From positions 1-60,029 of the forward strand of contig JASMHC010000020.1 of the NCBI GenBank assembly GCA_030750975.1: a stretch of DNA of 60,029 bases, given 5' to 3'. This DNA comes from Paracoccaceae bacterium (GTDB taxonomy: Bacteria; Pseudomonadota; Alphaproteobacteria; Rhodobacterales; Rhodobacteraceae). Of the stretch, positions 8,147 through 16,455 are shown one piece after another. Position 1 is the first letter of the stretch. Every line of letters begins with the position of its first letter. The translations under genes and the position numbers were made by a program. The notes below the pieces were generated by a model. The model was not told the origin of the DNA. It saw only the letters and a program-made list of their open reading frames with translations, and ran no database searches.

Positions 8147-9205
8147 TCAGGCCAGGCGTGGTTGTCTTTGATCCACCAGAAAGTCTGTTGCCATTGCGCC
8201 GATCCACATCGATAACAGGGCCAGCCAGGCGGTGCCGGCAAAGATCGATCCGCCGGTGACGCCCGCGCCGATGGCGCAGCCTCCGGCCAGCATGCCGCCA
8301 AACCCCATCAGGGCGGCTCCGGTCATGGCGCGGCGCATGTTGGCTTCGTCCTCGAATCCCTGAAACTTGAATTCGCCCGACCCGATCGCGGCGGCGAATG
8401 CGCCGATCACCACGCCCGGGATCAGGCCGATGTCAAATTCCAGCACGGCCGACCGGTCGAGAAAGAACATCAGCGTATGGGCCGACGGGCCGGTGAAAGT
8501 GGCGCTTTCGATCTGCACCGGTTCAAAGGCCACCTGCGACAGGGCATAGGTGGCGACCCAGCCGACGGCGATGGCAAAGCCGACACCTGCCCCGAATATC
8601 AGGCGTTGCGGCGAGATGTGGTTGCGCTGCGCCAAAACCAGTGCGAGGGCGGCGAAGACCAGCCCCAGCGCAAACCCGCCCCATTCAGGCAGTCCGGCCG
8701 CCGTGAGCAGGTTCAGGTTGCGGCCGCCGCCGGTGATCCACAATGCGGCGAGCCTGTCGCGCAAGGGCGCGAGCCAGCCGCTGAGGCTCATTTGTGCGAC
8801 CACGGCGAAAATCAGCCCCGACACGACCGAGCGCAGGTTGCCGGTTGAGGCCAGCACCAGCAAACGCCCCGAGCATCCTCGGGCAAGCACCATGCCGGCA
8901 CCAAACAGAAGACCGCCAAGAATGGCGCCCGACCAGCTGCCGGGCACGGCCATCATGCGGGCATCCGCCGGGTGCATCAGCCCCAGAAGCGACGCCCCCT
9001 GCACCCAGACCAAAGCGGTCGAGAAGGTCAGGAACCACACTGCCACCTTGTCGCCCATCCGGGCGCGGGCGAATTCCACGGTCGCCGCGCGCAGGCAAAA
9101 CCGCGAGCGTTGGGCCGAGACCCCGAAGATGATCCCGGTGATCAATCCCAAAATCGCTGCTGCCGGGGCTTCTCCGGCGAATTCAACCAGGAACAGGATG
9201 TTCAT
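8147..9205 (-). CDS. YeeE/YedE family sulfur-compound transporter
   Basis: A 352-residue inner-membrane protein of the YeeE/YedE (DUF395) family, whose characterised members import thiosulfate or move sulfur compounds. Three conserved cysteine motifs used in the relay are visible: QRSRFC near residue 37, LARGCSG near 110 and GGMLAGGCAIGAG near the C-terminus, each followed by glycine-rich membrane turns. It has about nine or ten hydrophobic segments and is of full family length. No TusA or sulfurtransferase gene lies beside it. It is divergent from the MFS gene across a 154-bp region that holds a candidate operator. The exact substrate is unknown. Confidence 0.85.
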   Translation of the reverse strand: MNILFLVEFAGEAPAAAILGLITGIIFGVSAQRSRFCLRAATVEFARARMGDKVAVWFLTFSTALVWVQGASLLGLMHPADARMMAVPGSWSGAILGGLLFGAGMVLARGCSGRLLVLASTGNLRSVVSGLIFAVVAQMSLSGWLAPLRDRLAALWITGGGRNLNLLTAAGLPEWGGFALGLVFAALALVLAQRNHISPQRLIFGAGVGFAIAVGWVATYALSQVAFEPVQIESATFTGPSAHTLMFFLDRSAVLEFDIGLIPGVVIGAFAAAIGSGEFKFQGFEDEANMRRAMTGAALMGFGGMLAGGCAIGAGVTGGSIFAGTAWLALLSMWIGAMATDFLVDQRQPRLA

Positions 9206-9261
9206 GTTGCGAAAATTCCTTTTGCTCGCGCTGTTGCAATCATATCGGCGCAGGCAATTCC

Positions 9262-9288
9262 TTGACTTGGATCATCCAATCATACGAT
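9262..9288 (+). promoter_or_regulatory. Candidate promoter and operator for the MFS gene
   Basis: A TTGACT box at 9262-9267 is followed by the perfect dyad TTGGATCATCCAA (9267-9279, 6-bp arms around one base) and then TACGAT at 9283-9288. The dyad sits where a repressor would block polymerase. Short dyads of this shape are used by GntR-family regulators, but that assignment is a guess, and the promoter spacing (15 nt) is short. Confidence 0.35.
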
Positions 9289-9359
9289 TTTTTGAATATG
9301 TAACGGCGGATCGGCTTTATATGGTATCCAAGCCCGGAAAATGGGCTTAAAGGAGAGGG

Positions 9360-10592
9360 ATGTTCAAACCTGTCCCGATCGATCAAGCCCATACGTTGCC
9401 GCTTTGGCGGCGTCCTTTGACTTTGCTGTTCATGATGGCTTTGGCGATGCCGATTGCCTTCAACACATGGTCGGCGCTGCTGAACAATTTCGTCATCGAG
9501 TTGGGCGGCTTTGACGGTTCTGATAATGGCTGGCTGCACACGGTTCGTGAAACGCCGGGGTTTTTGGCGGTGGGCGTGATTGCCATCATTATTTTCATCC
9601 GCGAGCAGGTCTTGGGGTTGGTGTCGCTGATACTTCTGGGGGCGGCGACGATGGTGACGGCGCAATTTCCGTCCATGGGCGGTATTCTGACCGTGACGAT
9701 GCTCAGTTCGATCGGATTTCACTATTACGAGACGGTGAACCAGTCCTTGCAGCTGCAATGGCTGCCCAAGGATCGTGCGCCGCAGATACTGGGATGGTTG
9801 CTGGCCGCGGGATCGGTGACGACGTTCATCGCCTATGGCATTATCGTCGCATTATGGGAGCCGCTGGGGCTGACCTATAACATGGTCTATATGGCGGGCG
9901 GCGGATTGACCGCGGTGATCGCGCTGGTCTGCCTGCTGGCCTATCCGCAGTTTGAAGCATCGACGCCGCAGATCAAGAAGATGGTTCTGCGCAAGCGTTA
10001 TTGGCTTTATTATGCGCTGACCTTCATGGCCGGTGCGCGCCGGCAGATATTCATCGTTTTCGCGGCCTTCATGATGGTCGAGAAATTCGGCTTTGCGGTT
10101 GACGAGATCACCTCGCTTTACCTGATCAATCTGGTGATCAATATCGTGATCGCGCCGCTGATCGGCAAGGCCGTGGGCACCTGGGGCGAAAAGCGGGCGC
10201 TGGTGTTTGAGTATACCGGGCTGGCCATCGTGTTCTTCCTTTATGGCGGGCTTTACTGGTTCGGCTGGGGGGTGGTGCTGGCCTCGGTTCTTTATGTGGT
10301 GGATCACATGCTGTTCTCGTTGGCGCTGGCGCTGAAGACCTATTTTCAGAAAATCGCCGACCCGCAGGATATCGCCCCCACAGCGGCGGTGGCCTTTACC
10401 ATCAACCATATCGCGGCGGTGTTTCTGCCCGCTGCCCTTGGCTATTTGTGGCTGGCCTCACCCGGCGCGGTCTTTACTTTGGCCGCCAGCATGGCCCTGG
10501 TGTCCTTGCTGCTGGCGCTGCTGATCCCGCGCCATCCGGCCAAGGGGTATGAAACAATCTTCCCGCGCATGAACCACGTGGCCGCCGAGTAA
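9360..10592 (+). CDS. Major facilitator superfamily transporter
   Basis: A 410-residue protein with about twelve hydrophobic segments and the overall plan of an MFS permease. It lacks motifs I can tie to a known substrate. The start has an excellent AAAGGAGAGGG ribosome site. Its last stop base is the first base of the MATE gene start (TAATG), so it forms an operon with that exporter and probably prmA. A drug, metabolite or osmolyte transporter are all possible. The family call is good and the substrate is unknown. Confidence 0.75.
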   Translation: MFKPVPIDQAHTLPLWRRPLTLLFMMALAMPIAFNTWSALLNNFVIELGGFDGSDNGWLHTVRETPGFLAVGVIAIIIFIREQVLGLVSLILLGAATMVTAQFPSMGGILTVTMLSSIGFHYYETVNQSLQLQWLPKDRAPQILGWLLAAGSVTTFIAYGIIVALWEPLGLTYNMVYMAGGGLTAVIALVCLLAYPQFEASTPQIKKMVLRKRYWLYYALTFMAGARRQIFIVFAAFMMVEKFGFAVDEITSLYLINLVINIVIAPLIGKAVGTWGEKRALVFEYTGLAIVFFLYGGLYWFGWGVVLASVLYVVDHMLFSLALALKTYFQKIADPQDIAPTAAVAFTINHIAAVFLPAALGYLWLASPGAVFTLAASMALVSLLLALLIPRHPAKGYETIFPRMNHVAAE

Positions 10593-11989
10593 TGGCCGGG
10601 GCCGAGGGGCGCTTTCTGACCGGATCAACCATGGGGCATGTGGTGCGCATGACCATGACCGGTGCTGTGGGCATTACCTTTGTTTTCATCGTCGATGCGG
10701 CAAATCTGTTCTGGATTTCGTGGCTGGGCGACGAAAAGCTGGTGGCGGCCATCGGCTTTGCCTTCGCGATCCAGTTTCTCTCGGTCGCCGGAGGGGTCGG
10801 GTTGATGATCGCCTCGACCGCTCTGGTTTCGCGGCGCATGGGGCAGGGCGATCACGCCGGTGCGCGTGACATGGCAACCGCGACGATGATCATCACCACC
10901 GCGATACAAAGCTTCGTGGCGCTGATGCTGGTGCTGTTCCGTTGGCAGTTGCTGGATATGGCGGGGGCCGAGGGTGACACCAAGGCCTTCGCGGCAAGAT
11001 ACCTACTGCTGACCGTGCCGTCTTTGGCGCTGATGGCAATCGGGCTGGTCGGCTCGGCCACGCTGCGGGCCTTTGGCGACGGCAAGCGGGCGATGTTCGT
11101 GACGCTGACCTCGGGTTCCGTGTCGATGTTCGTTGATCCGGCGCTGATCCTCTGGGCCGGTCTTGGCCTTGACGGGGCGGCCTATGCGCTGATCATCAGC
11201 CGGATCGTGTTGACCGGAATGGCGCTTTACTATGCCTCGCGCGTGCATGACCTTCTGGCGCGGCCAAGCCTGTTGGCGGTGCGTGAAAACCTGAGACCCT
11301 TTCTGGTGATCGCCATGCCTGCGATGCTGGCACAGTTAAGCACGCCGTTCGGCGGCTATTTGCTGACCGGAGTGATGGCCCAGTTCGGCGATGTGGCGGT
11401 CGGCGCCTGGGCGGTGGTTAACCGGCTTTATGTGATGGCCTTCGGCGGTATCTTCGCGCTGGGCGGGGCCATTGGCGGGATTTTCGGGCAGAATTTCGGG
11501 GCGGGGCAGTTTGACCGGCTGCGCCTGACCTACCGCGATGCGATCCTGTTCTGTCTGGGGTATTCGCTGGTCGCCTGGGGGGTGCTGGTGCTGGCAACGC
11601 CTCTGGTGATCACCGGCTTCGGGCTGGATGCGGCCGGGGCCGAGGTGTTGCGGGCCTTCACCTATGTCGCGGGCGGGGTGCAGGGGGTCATGGGAATGGT
11701 CTATGTCACCAACTCGGCCTTCAACACGCTGGGGCGGCCGGGCCGGTCGATGGTGGTGAACTGGACACGCGACGGTTTGCTGATCCTGCCCGTGGCGTGG
11801 TGGGCATCCGGGATTTGGGGGGCGCCCGGGGTGGTTTACGGCCAGGCGATTGCCGGCACGCTTGTCGGGTTTCTGGCGGCGCTTTGGGCGGGCCGTTTCG
11901 TGGCCGGGCTTGACACCGCCACCGCGCCCACGCTTGACCTGAACACCCGGCGGGGATACCGCGATCTGAACAGATTCCGGAGACGATAG
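10592..11989 (+). CDS. MATE family efflux transporter
   Basis: A 465-residue integral membrane protein with about twelve segments and the two-fold pseudo-repeat of MATE (NorM-like) exporters, which extrude cationic drugs or metabolites using Na+ or H+. Family-like features include LVSRRMGQGD near residue 85, GSATLRAFGDGK near 155, and IGGIFGQNFGAGQFDR in the second half. It overlaps the MFS gene by one base, and its TAG stop directly abuts the prmA ATG, so the three genes are probably one transcript. Substrate unknown. Confidence 0.85.
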   Translation: MAGAEGRFLTGSTMGHVVRMTMTGAVGITFVFIVDAANLFWISWLGDEKLVAAIGFAFAIQFLSVAGGVGLMIASTALVSRRMGQGDHAGARDMATATMIITTAIQSFVALMLVLFRWQLLDMAGAEGDTKAFAARYLLLTVPSLALMAIGLVGSATLRAFGDGKRAMFVTLTSGSVSMFVDPALILWAGLGLDGAAYALIISRIVLTGMALYYASRVHDLLARPSLLAVRENLRPFLVIAMPAMLAQLSTPFGGYLLTGVMAQFGDVAVGAWAVVNRLYVMAFGGIFALGGAIGGIFGQNFGAGQFDRLRLTYRDAILFCLGYSLVAWGVLVLATPLVITGFGLDAAGAEVLRAFTYVAGGVQGVMGMVYVTNSAFNTLGRPGRSMVVNWTRDGLLILPVAWWASGIWGAPGVVYGQAIAGTLVGFLAALWAGRFVAGLDTATAPTLDLNTRRGYRDLNRFRRR

Positions 11990-12862
11990 ATGTCGACCTT
12001 CACCGCCCTGACCACCCTGAAAGGAAAAGACCATGCCGACGCCCTTGGCGCGGCGATGGAACGGCTGATCCCCGAACCCACCGGTGTTGGCGTGTTCGAG
12101 ATCGAGGACAACAGCGGCATATGGGAAATCGGCGGCTATTTCACCGAAAAGCCGGACGCGGCCGGGCTGGCCCTGCTGGCGGCGATGCACGGGGCGAAAC
12201 CGTTTGTCGTGTCGGAACTGCCGGAAACCGACTGGGTGGCCAAGGTGAAACGAGAGCTGGCGCCGGTCGAGGCCGGGCGCTTTTTCGTTTATGGCAGCCA
12301 CGACGCCGACAAGGTGCCCGCCGAAAGCGAGCCATTGTTGATCGAGGCGGCGATGGCCTTTGGCACCGGCCATCACGGCACCACATTGGGCTGCCTTCGG
12401 GCGCTGGACCATCTGGCCAATGAGGGTTTTGTTGGACAGAGCGTTGCCGATATCGGATGTGGCACGGCGGTGCTGGCGATGGGGGCCGCGCGGATATGGC
12501 CGAACCGCGTGCTGGCCAGCGATATTGATCAGGTCGCGGTGGATGTGGCCGAGGCGAATGTCAAAGCCAACAAGCTGCAAGGCCGTGTGACCTGCGTCGA
12601 GGCTGCGGGGTTTGAGCATGATACGCTGAAGACAGCCGCCCCTTTCGATCTGGTCTTTGCCAATATCCTGAAAGGTCCGCTGATCGATCTGGCACCGGAC
12701 ATGGAGCGGCATCTTCAGCGGGGCGGCTATGCGATACTGTCTGGCATCCTCGTGCCGCAGGCGGATGACGTGGTTGCGGCCTATGCGGAAGCCGGAATCG
12801 CCTTGTATCGGCGCGAAGATATTGGCGATTGGACGACGTTGATCCTGAAAAAACCGGACTGA
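11990..12862 (+). CDS. prmA: Ribosomal protein L11 methyltransferase
   Basis: PrmA trimethylates ribosomal protein L11 with S-adenosylmethionine. The 290-residue protein has the N-terminal L11-recognition domain and a C-terminal Rossmann methyltransferase. Diagnostic motifs are AFGTGHHGTT (about 124), SAM loop VADIGCGTAVLA (about 150) and the FANILKGPL motif (about 223), whose N-I-L-x-G-P segment is specific to this family. The ATG follows the MATE stop with no spacer, so translation probably depends on coupling. Confident. Confidence 0.93.
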   Translation: MSTFTALTTLKGKDHADALGAAMERLIPEPTGVGVFEIEDNSGIWEIGGYFTEKPDAAGLALLAAMHGAKPFVVSELPETDWVAKVKRELAPVEAGRFFVYGSHDADKVPAESEPLLIEAAMAFGTGHHGTTLGCLRALDHLANEGFVGQSVADIGCGTAVLAMGAARIWPNRVLASDIDQVAVDVAEANVKANKLQGRVTCVEAAGFEHDTLKTAAPFDLVFANILKGPLIDLAPDMERHLQRGGYAILSGILVPQADDVVAAYAEAGIALYRREDIGDWTTLILKKPD

Positions 12863-12997
12863 GCGATAGAATCGGGCGAATTGTGACCGAATTTGGCCGG
12901 ATTTTGCGGGCCAGAATCGCCTTATCAGGGCGTTGACCAAAGACAATCGCGCGGTTGCTTGGCGACTGTTTACAGATCGAAATCAATAAAACGGCGA

Positions 12998-13069
12998 TTG
13001 CCCCAATTCAGGCCCATTTTGCCCCATTTCGGCCATGTTGCCTTGTTTTTGCCGCAATTCAGCGCGATT
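12998..13069. repeat. Imperfect TTGCC-headed direct repeats upstream of a small membrane protein gene
   Basis: Four units start with TTGCC: 12998-13018 (21 nt), 13019-13037 (19 nt), a short one at 13038-13048, and 13049-13069 (21 nt). Units 1 and 4 share the pattern TTGCCsCAATTCAGs. The array fills the space before the gene at 13113. It may bind a regulator cooperatively or lie in an untranslated leader; no function is known. The remainder of 12863-13112 holds no gene. Confidence 0.5.
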
Positions 13070-13112
13070 AATGTCTCAGTTGGTGGGGGCCAACTGTGAG
13101 TAGGTTAAAACG

Positions 13113-13448
13113 ATGGCTTATGTAACGAGTGCCCCTGTCCGTCCGGTGCGTAAAAGCGTGAACTTTTTCGATCCCTCCAAAGGTTACACTTTGGCGCAAC
13201 GTGAACCGGGACGTGTTTCCTTCAAACCCAGATCGAACCGAGGCAATACCTCTCTCTTCGTCCTCTATACGGTTATCGGGTTTGTGTTCTTCAAGCTGAT
13301 CGTGTTGTTCCACCTGGGTGCCGCATCCTATACCAAAGGTCTTGTGGCAATGTCGCAGGGCAATGCAGCCCAGCAGATGGGTGCCCGGTTCCTTCAGGTG
13401 GATCCCTTTACCGCGTATCTGAGGGACATGTTGTCCTGGTTGGTTTAA
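13113..13448 (+). CDS. Small single-pass membrane protein, unknown function
   Basis: I do not recognise this 111-residue protein. The first 45 residues are basic and polar (many Arg, Ser, Pro). One strong hydrophobic helix follows at about 47-72 (SLFVLYTVIGFVFFKLIVLF), then an amphipathic C-terminal tail rich in Ala, Gln and Met. This pattern fits an inner-membrane protein with a cytoplasmic N-terminus. A TGAGTAGG sequence precedes the ATG. It stands alone between prmA and a DUF1127 gene, with its own repeat-bearing leader and a strong terminator behind it, which suggests a separately controlled, probably well-expressed gene. Coding status is supported by composition and flanking signals. Confidence 0.7.
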   Translation: MAYVTSAPVRPVRKSVNFFDPSKGYTLAQREPGRVSFKPRSNRGNTSLFVLYTVIGFVFFKLIVLFHLGAASYTKGLVAMSQGNAAQQMGARFLQVDPFTAYLRDMLSWLV

Positions 13449-13484
13449 CGAGTACCAGTAACGAGTAACATAGTTGGCCCAAGA

Positions 13485-13522
13485 AAAATGGCTGTGCCCG
13501 GGATGCCGGACACAGCCATTTT
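13485..13522. terminator. Bidirectional rho-independent terminator
   Basis: Arms AAAATGGCTGTG (13485-13496) and CACAGCCATTTT (13511-13522) form a perfect 12-bp stem with A-rich and T-rich ends. It serves the convergent small membrane protein and DUF1127 genes. Confidence 0.85.
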
Positions 13523-13544
13523 CTGTTCACGAATGTGATCCGAT

Positions 13545-13757
13545 TTAGAACGAAACCTTTTCGGCGATGGCGTCGATATCGCCACGGACCAGGCCGATAT
13601 CGTCCAGTTCGCGGTTCGACAGCTTCGACAGCGCGTTGCGGGTCATGCGCTGATCGTTCCAGGCCACAACCGAGGCGGCCGCCGAGGCGAAGAAATTTGA
13701 AACTAGGCCGCGGTTCGCGGCGACGGAGGGTGCGCGGGTAACTTCAAATGCAGCCAT
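13545..13757 (-). CDS. DUF1127 domain small protein
   Basis: A 70-residue protein whose C-terminal half (NALSKLSNRELDDIGLVRGD) is the DUF1127 (YjiS-like) motif, an Arg/Asp-rich helical module common in alphaproteobacteria and in some cases linked to RNA turnover and phosphate or carbon metabolism. The N-terminus is short and Ala-rich. The ATG at 13757 has an AAAGGAA ribosome site; upstream in-frame extensions have no such support. A perfect 9-bp-arm dyad lies 92 bp upstream. The precise role here is unknown. Confidence 0.85.
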   Translation of the reverse strand: MAAFEVTRAPSVAANRGLVSNFFASAAASVVAWNDQRMTRNALSKLSNRELDDIGLVRGDIDAIAEKVSF

Positions 13758-13848
13758 TTTGGTTTCCTTTCCGGGGTTAGCGTGAATTGCATTCAAGCCG
13801 CACCTAGTCCTGAATTTTTCCAAGTACAATTGCCAAGAATTCATGTCG

Positions 13849-13869
13849 CCTATGCAAGTTTTGCATAGG
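13849..13869. promoter_or_regulatory. Perfect 9-bp inverted repeat, probable operator
   Basis: Arms CCTATGCAA (13849-13857) and TTGCATAGG (13861-13869) flank GTT. The dyad lies 92 bp upstream of the DUF1127 start and about 270 bp from ruvC. The size and symmetry fit a dimeric helix-turn-helix regulator; I cannot name it. Confidence 0.5.
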
Positions 13870-14088
13870 TTAAAAACGACGTCGAATTTGCCAAAAACGG
13901 TTTATTTGCAAGGGGTATCGGTCTGTTTTCGACATGGGCGCGTCGCTTTCTGCCCGTTGGATATTTGAAAATATTTGCGCGGTGATTTCTGTGACAGGGC
14001 GGACGTGGTTTGGCGATCTCGAAAAATGCCGAATCGTGCTGGCTGCGAATCCTGATGACACCCCGGTGTGGATCGGTTCTTGGCAAAT

Positions 14089-14103
14089 GTTCTCGTTTCG
14101 TGC
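14089..14103 (+). promoter_or_regulatory. Candidate SOS (LexA) box upstream of ruvC
   Basis: GTTC at 14089, seven bases, then GTGC at 14100 gives seven of eight matches to the alphaproteobacterial LexA box GTTC-N7-GTTC. It is 33 bp upstream of the ruvC start, a plausible place for control of a recombination operon. Such a near match could also arise by chance in a promoter. Confidence 0.35.
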
Positions 14104-14136
14104 TACCCGTTGAAAAAACAGGCAGGCAGACAGATT

Positions 14137-14637
14137 ATGCGGGTATTGGGCATCGACCCGGGGCTTCGGAACATGGGATGGGGGGTGATCGATATGGTCG
14201 GCTCGCGTTTGGGCCATGTGGCGAACGGGATTTGCCAGTCCAAGGGGCAGGATCTGGCCGAGCGTTTGTTGTCGCTGCACCAGCAGCTTTCGGATATTTT
14301 CCATACCTACCAGCCTGATCAGGCGGCGGTTGAGAACACCTTTGTCAACAAGGATGGCGCAGGCACGCTGAAACTGGGCCAGGCACGGGGGATCGCCATG
14401 CTGGTGCCGGCGCAATTTGGCGTTCCGGTCGGGGAATACGCGCCCAATCAGGTCAAGAAGACGATTGTCGGTGTGGGCCATGCGGACAAGGTGCAAATCC
14501 AGCATATGGTGAAAATGCAGCTGCCGGGGGTGGTGTTGAACGGGGCCGATGCGGCGGATGCCTTGGCGATTGCCATGTGTCATGCGCATTTCGCCCGTGG
14601 GAATGCGGCGGCGTTGAAAATAAAGGTGGGCGTATGA
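14137..14637 (+). CDS. ruvC: Holliday junction resolvase RuvC
   Basis: RuvC cuts Holliday junctions as a dimer after branch migration by RuvAB. The 166-residue protein has the RNase H fold and all four catalytic acids at canonical positions: Asp7 (GIDPG), Glu66 (AVENTF), Asp138 and Asp141 ([11 protein letters not shown]). The ATG at 14137 matches the family N-terminus; longer frames add unrelated sequence, and the ribosome site is weak. Its stop overlaps the ruvA start (ATGA). Order ruvC-ruvA-ruvB is standard. Confidence 0.96.
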   Translation: MRVLGIDPGLRNMGWGVIDMVGSRLGHVANGICQSKGQDLAERLLSLHQQLSDIFHTYQPDQAAVENTFVNKDGAGTLKLGQARGIAMLVPAQFGVPVGEYAPNQVKKTIVGVGHADKVQIQHMVKMQLPGVVLNGADAADALAIAMCHAHFARGNAAALKIKVGV

Positions 14638-15299
14638 TCGGAAAGATTTCGGGCCGGATCGATTTTCGCGGGGATGATCACGTGCTGATCGACGTGCGCG
14701 GGGTCGGCTATATCGTCTATTGTTCCGAGCGCACGATGATGGCCTTGCCCGGCGTGGGCGAAGCGGCGGCGCTATATACCGAGCTTTTGGTGCGCGAAGA
14801 CCTGTTGCAGTTGTTCGGCTTCACCTCGCTGGTGGAAAAGGAATGGCACCGGTTGCTGATGTCTGTGCAGGGCGTCGGTGCCAAGGCGTCGATGGCGATC
14901 CTCGGGACGCTGGGGCCGGATGGGGTAAGCCGCGCGATTGCGCTGGGCGACTGGAACGCGGTGAAAGCGGCAAAAGGGATTGGTCCAAAGACCGCGCAAC
15001 GGGTGGTGAACGAGTTGAAGGACAAAGCACCAGCCGTGATGGCGATGTCGGCAGGCCCTGCGCCTGAGGCGGTCGATGTGCCCGAGGGCGAGGTGATCGA
15101 ACCGCCGGTCGCGAAAGCGCAGCCCGTCGCCGCACCGTCATCCTCGGCCCAGGCCGAGGCGCTGTCGGCGCTGGGCAACCTTGGCTACGCCCCGGGCGAG
15201 GCGGCCTCGGCGGTGGCGCAGGCTTTGGGCGACGACCCTTCGCTTGAGACCAGCGCCCTGATCCGCGCGGCGCTGAAATTGATGGCGCCGAAAGGGTGA
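14634..15299 (+). CDS. ruvA: Holliday junction branch-migration protein RuvA
   Basis: RuvA binds four-way junctions as tetramers and loads the RuvB motor. The 221-residue protein begins with the OB-fold domain ([26 protein letters not shown]). Helix-hairpin-helix motifs follow ([16 protein letters not shown] and [18 protein letters not shown]), then an acidic/Pro/Ala-rich linker (about 140-175) and the small RuvB-binding domain III ([18 protein letters not shown]). The start overlaps the ruvC stop. Confident. Confidence 0.96.
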   Translation: MIGKISGRIDFRGDDHVLIDVRGVGYIVYCSERTMMALPGVGEAAALYTELLVREDLLQLFGFTSLVEKEWHRLLMSVQGVGAKASMAILGTLGPDGVSRAIALGDWNAVKAAKGIGPKTAQRVVNELKDKAPAVMAMSAGPAPEAVDVPEGEVIEPPVAKAQPVAAPSSSAQAEALSALGNLGYAPGEAASAVAQALGDDPSLETSALIRAALKLMAPKG

Positions 15300-15321
15300 G
15301 GGGGATGGTTAAAACAACGCA

Positions 15322-15389
15322 GGTTTGCCCCAGACCCGAGGGTGGGGGCAGAATTGCCCCCGCCCTGGGGGGCGGGTCGGGGGCAAACC
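15322..15389 (+). promoter_or_regulatory. Long nested hairpin between ruvA and ruvB
   Basis: Outer arms GGTTTGCCCC (15322-15331) and GGGGCAAACC (15380-15389) continue into GACCCG/CGGGTC after a single A-G mismatch. Then come AGGG/CCCT and an inner GGGGGCA/TGCCCCC stem with a 4-nt GAAT loop (15351-15354); six unpaired G bulge at 15367-15372. In RNA this would fold into a roughly 68-nt hairpin in the ruvA-ruvB spacer, just before the ruvB ribosome site. It has no U-tract, so attenuation, mRNA protection or a REP-like element are more likely than simple termination. Confidence 0.7.
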
Positions 15390-15420
15390 GGAACGCTACG
15401 CGATCCGGTGGAGGAATGTC

Positions 15421-16446
15421 ATGACCAACCCCGACCCAACCCTTCGCCCCGACCCGCTGCCCGAAGATGCCGACCGTGCCTTGCGGCCTCAGCAGCTTGA
15501 CGATTTCATCGGGCAGGCCGAGGCACGAGCGAACCTCAAGGTGTTCATCCAATCCGCCCGCCAACGGGGCGAGGCGATGGATCACACGCTGTTCTACGGC
15601 CCCCCCGGTCTTGGCAAGACCACGCTGGCGCAGATCATGAGCCGCGAATTGGGGGTGAATTTCCGCATGACCTCGGGTCCGGTTCTGGCCAAGGCGGGCG
15701 ATCTCGCGGCGATCCTGACCAATCTGGAAGCCCGCGATGTGCTGTTCATCGACGAGATTCACCGGCTTAATCCGGTGGTCGAGGAAATCCTCTATCCGGC
15801 GATGGAGGATTTTGAGCTTGATCTGGTGATCGGTGAAGGTCCGGCCGCGCGGACCGTGCGGATCGAACTCCAACCCTTCACGCTGGTCGGGGCGACAACT
15901 CGGCTGGGGCTGTTGACCACGCCTTTGCGGGATCGCTTCGGCATTCCGACGCGGTTGCAATTCTATACCGAGGATGAGTTGCACGAGATCGTCACCCGCA
16001 ACGCCCGCAAGCTCGGTGCCCCCGCTGATCAGGGCGGCGCGCGCGAGATTGCGCGGCGTTCACGCGGGACACCCCGGATCGCGGGGCGGCTGTTGCGTCG
16101 CGTGGTGGATTTCGCCGTCGTTGAAGGTGACGGGCGGGTGACACAATCGCTGGCCGATAATGCGCTGACGCGGCTGGGGGTCGATGATCTGGGGCTGGAC
16201 GGGGCGGACCGGCGCTATCTGCGGCTGATCGCCGAGAATTACGCAGGCGGTCCCGTGGGCATCGAAACCATAGCCGCCGCGCTTTCCGAAAGCCGCGACG
16301 CGCTGGAAGAGGTGATCGAGCCGTTTTTGCTGCAACAGGGGCTGATCCAAAGAACACCGCGCGGCCGGATGCTGGCCCAGAAGGGCTGGCGCCATCTGGG
16401 CATGGCCGCACCGCAAGCACCGGGTCAGACCGACCTGTTCAAGTGA
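15421..16446 (+). CDS. ruvB: Holliday junction branch-migration ATPase RuvB
   Basis: RuvB is the AAA+ hexameric motor that pumps DNA through the RuvA-bound junction. The 341-residue protein has Walker [10 protein letters not shown] (about 61-69), Walker [11 protein letters not shown], sensor 1 in [11 protein letters not shown], the Arg-finger segment PLRDRFG, and the C-terminal winged helix ([18 protein letters not shown]). The ATG at 15421 has a strong GGTGGAGG ribosome site. Unlike ruvC-ruvA, it is separated from ruvA by 121 bp containing a large hairpin. Confident. Confidence 0.97.
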   Translation: MTNPDPTLRPDPLPEDADRALRPQQLDDFIGQAEARANLKVFIQSARQRGEAMDHTLFYGPPGLGKTTLAQIMSRELGVNFRMTSGPVLAKAGDLAAILTNLEARDVLFIDEIHRLNPVVEEILYPAMEDFELDLVIGEGPAARTVRIELQPFTLVGATTRLGLLTTPLRDRFGIPTRLQFYTEDELHEIVTRNARKLGAPADQGGAREIARRSRGTPRIAGRLLRRVVDFAVVEGDGRVTQSLADNALTRLGVDDLGLDGADRRYLRLIAENYAGGPVGIETIAAALSESRDALEEVIEPFLLQQGLIQRTPRGRMLAQKGWRHLGMAAPQAPGQTDLFK

Positions 16447-16455
16447 AAGCCAAAA

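Larger units (their letters stand above)
13758..14136. other. Gene-free divergent region between the DUF1127 gene and ruvC
   Basis: This 379-bp region holds no gene. It contains a perfect dyad at 13849-13869, an A/T-rich stretch near 13870-13980 with a smaller dyad ATATTT/AAATAT (13960-13975), and an SOS-like box close to ruvC. The first 110 bp should contain the promoter of the DUF1127 gene on the minus strand; the last 60 bp should contain the ruvC promoter. Confidence 0.6.

Noticed and set aside
11336-12946. A 536-codon minus-strand frame opposite the MATE and prmA genes
   Set aside because: Antisense to two clear genes; no domain visible.
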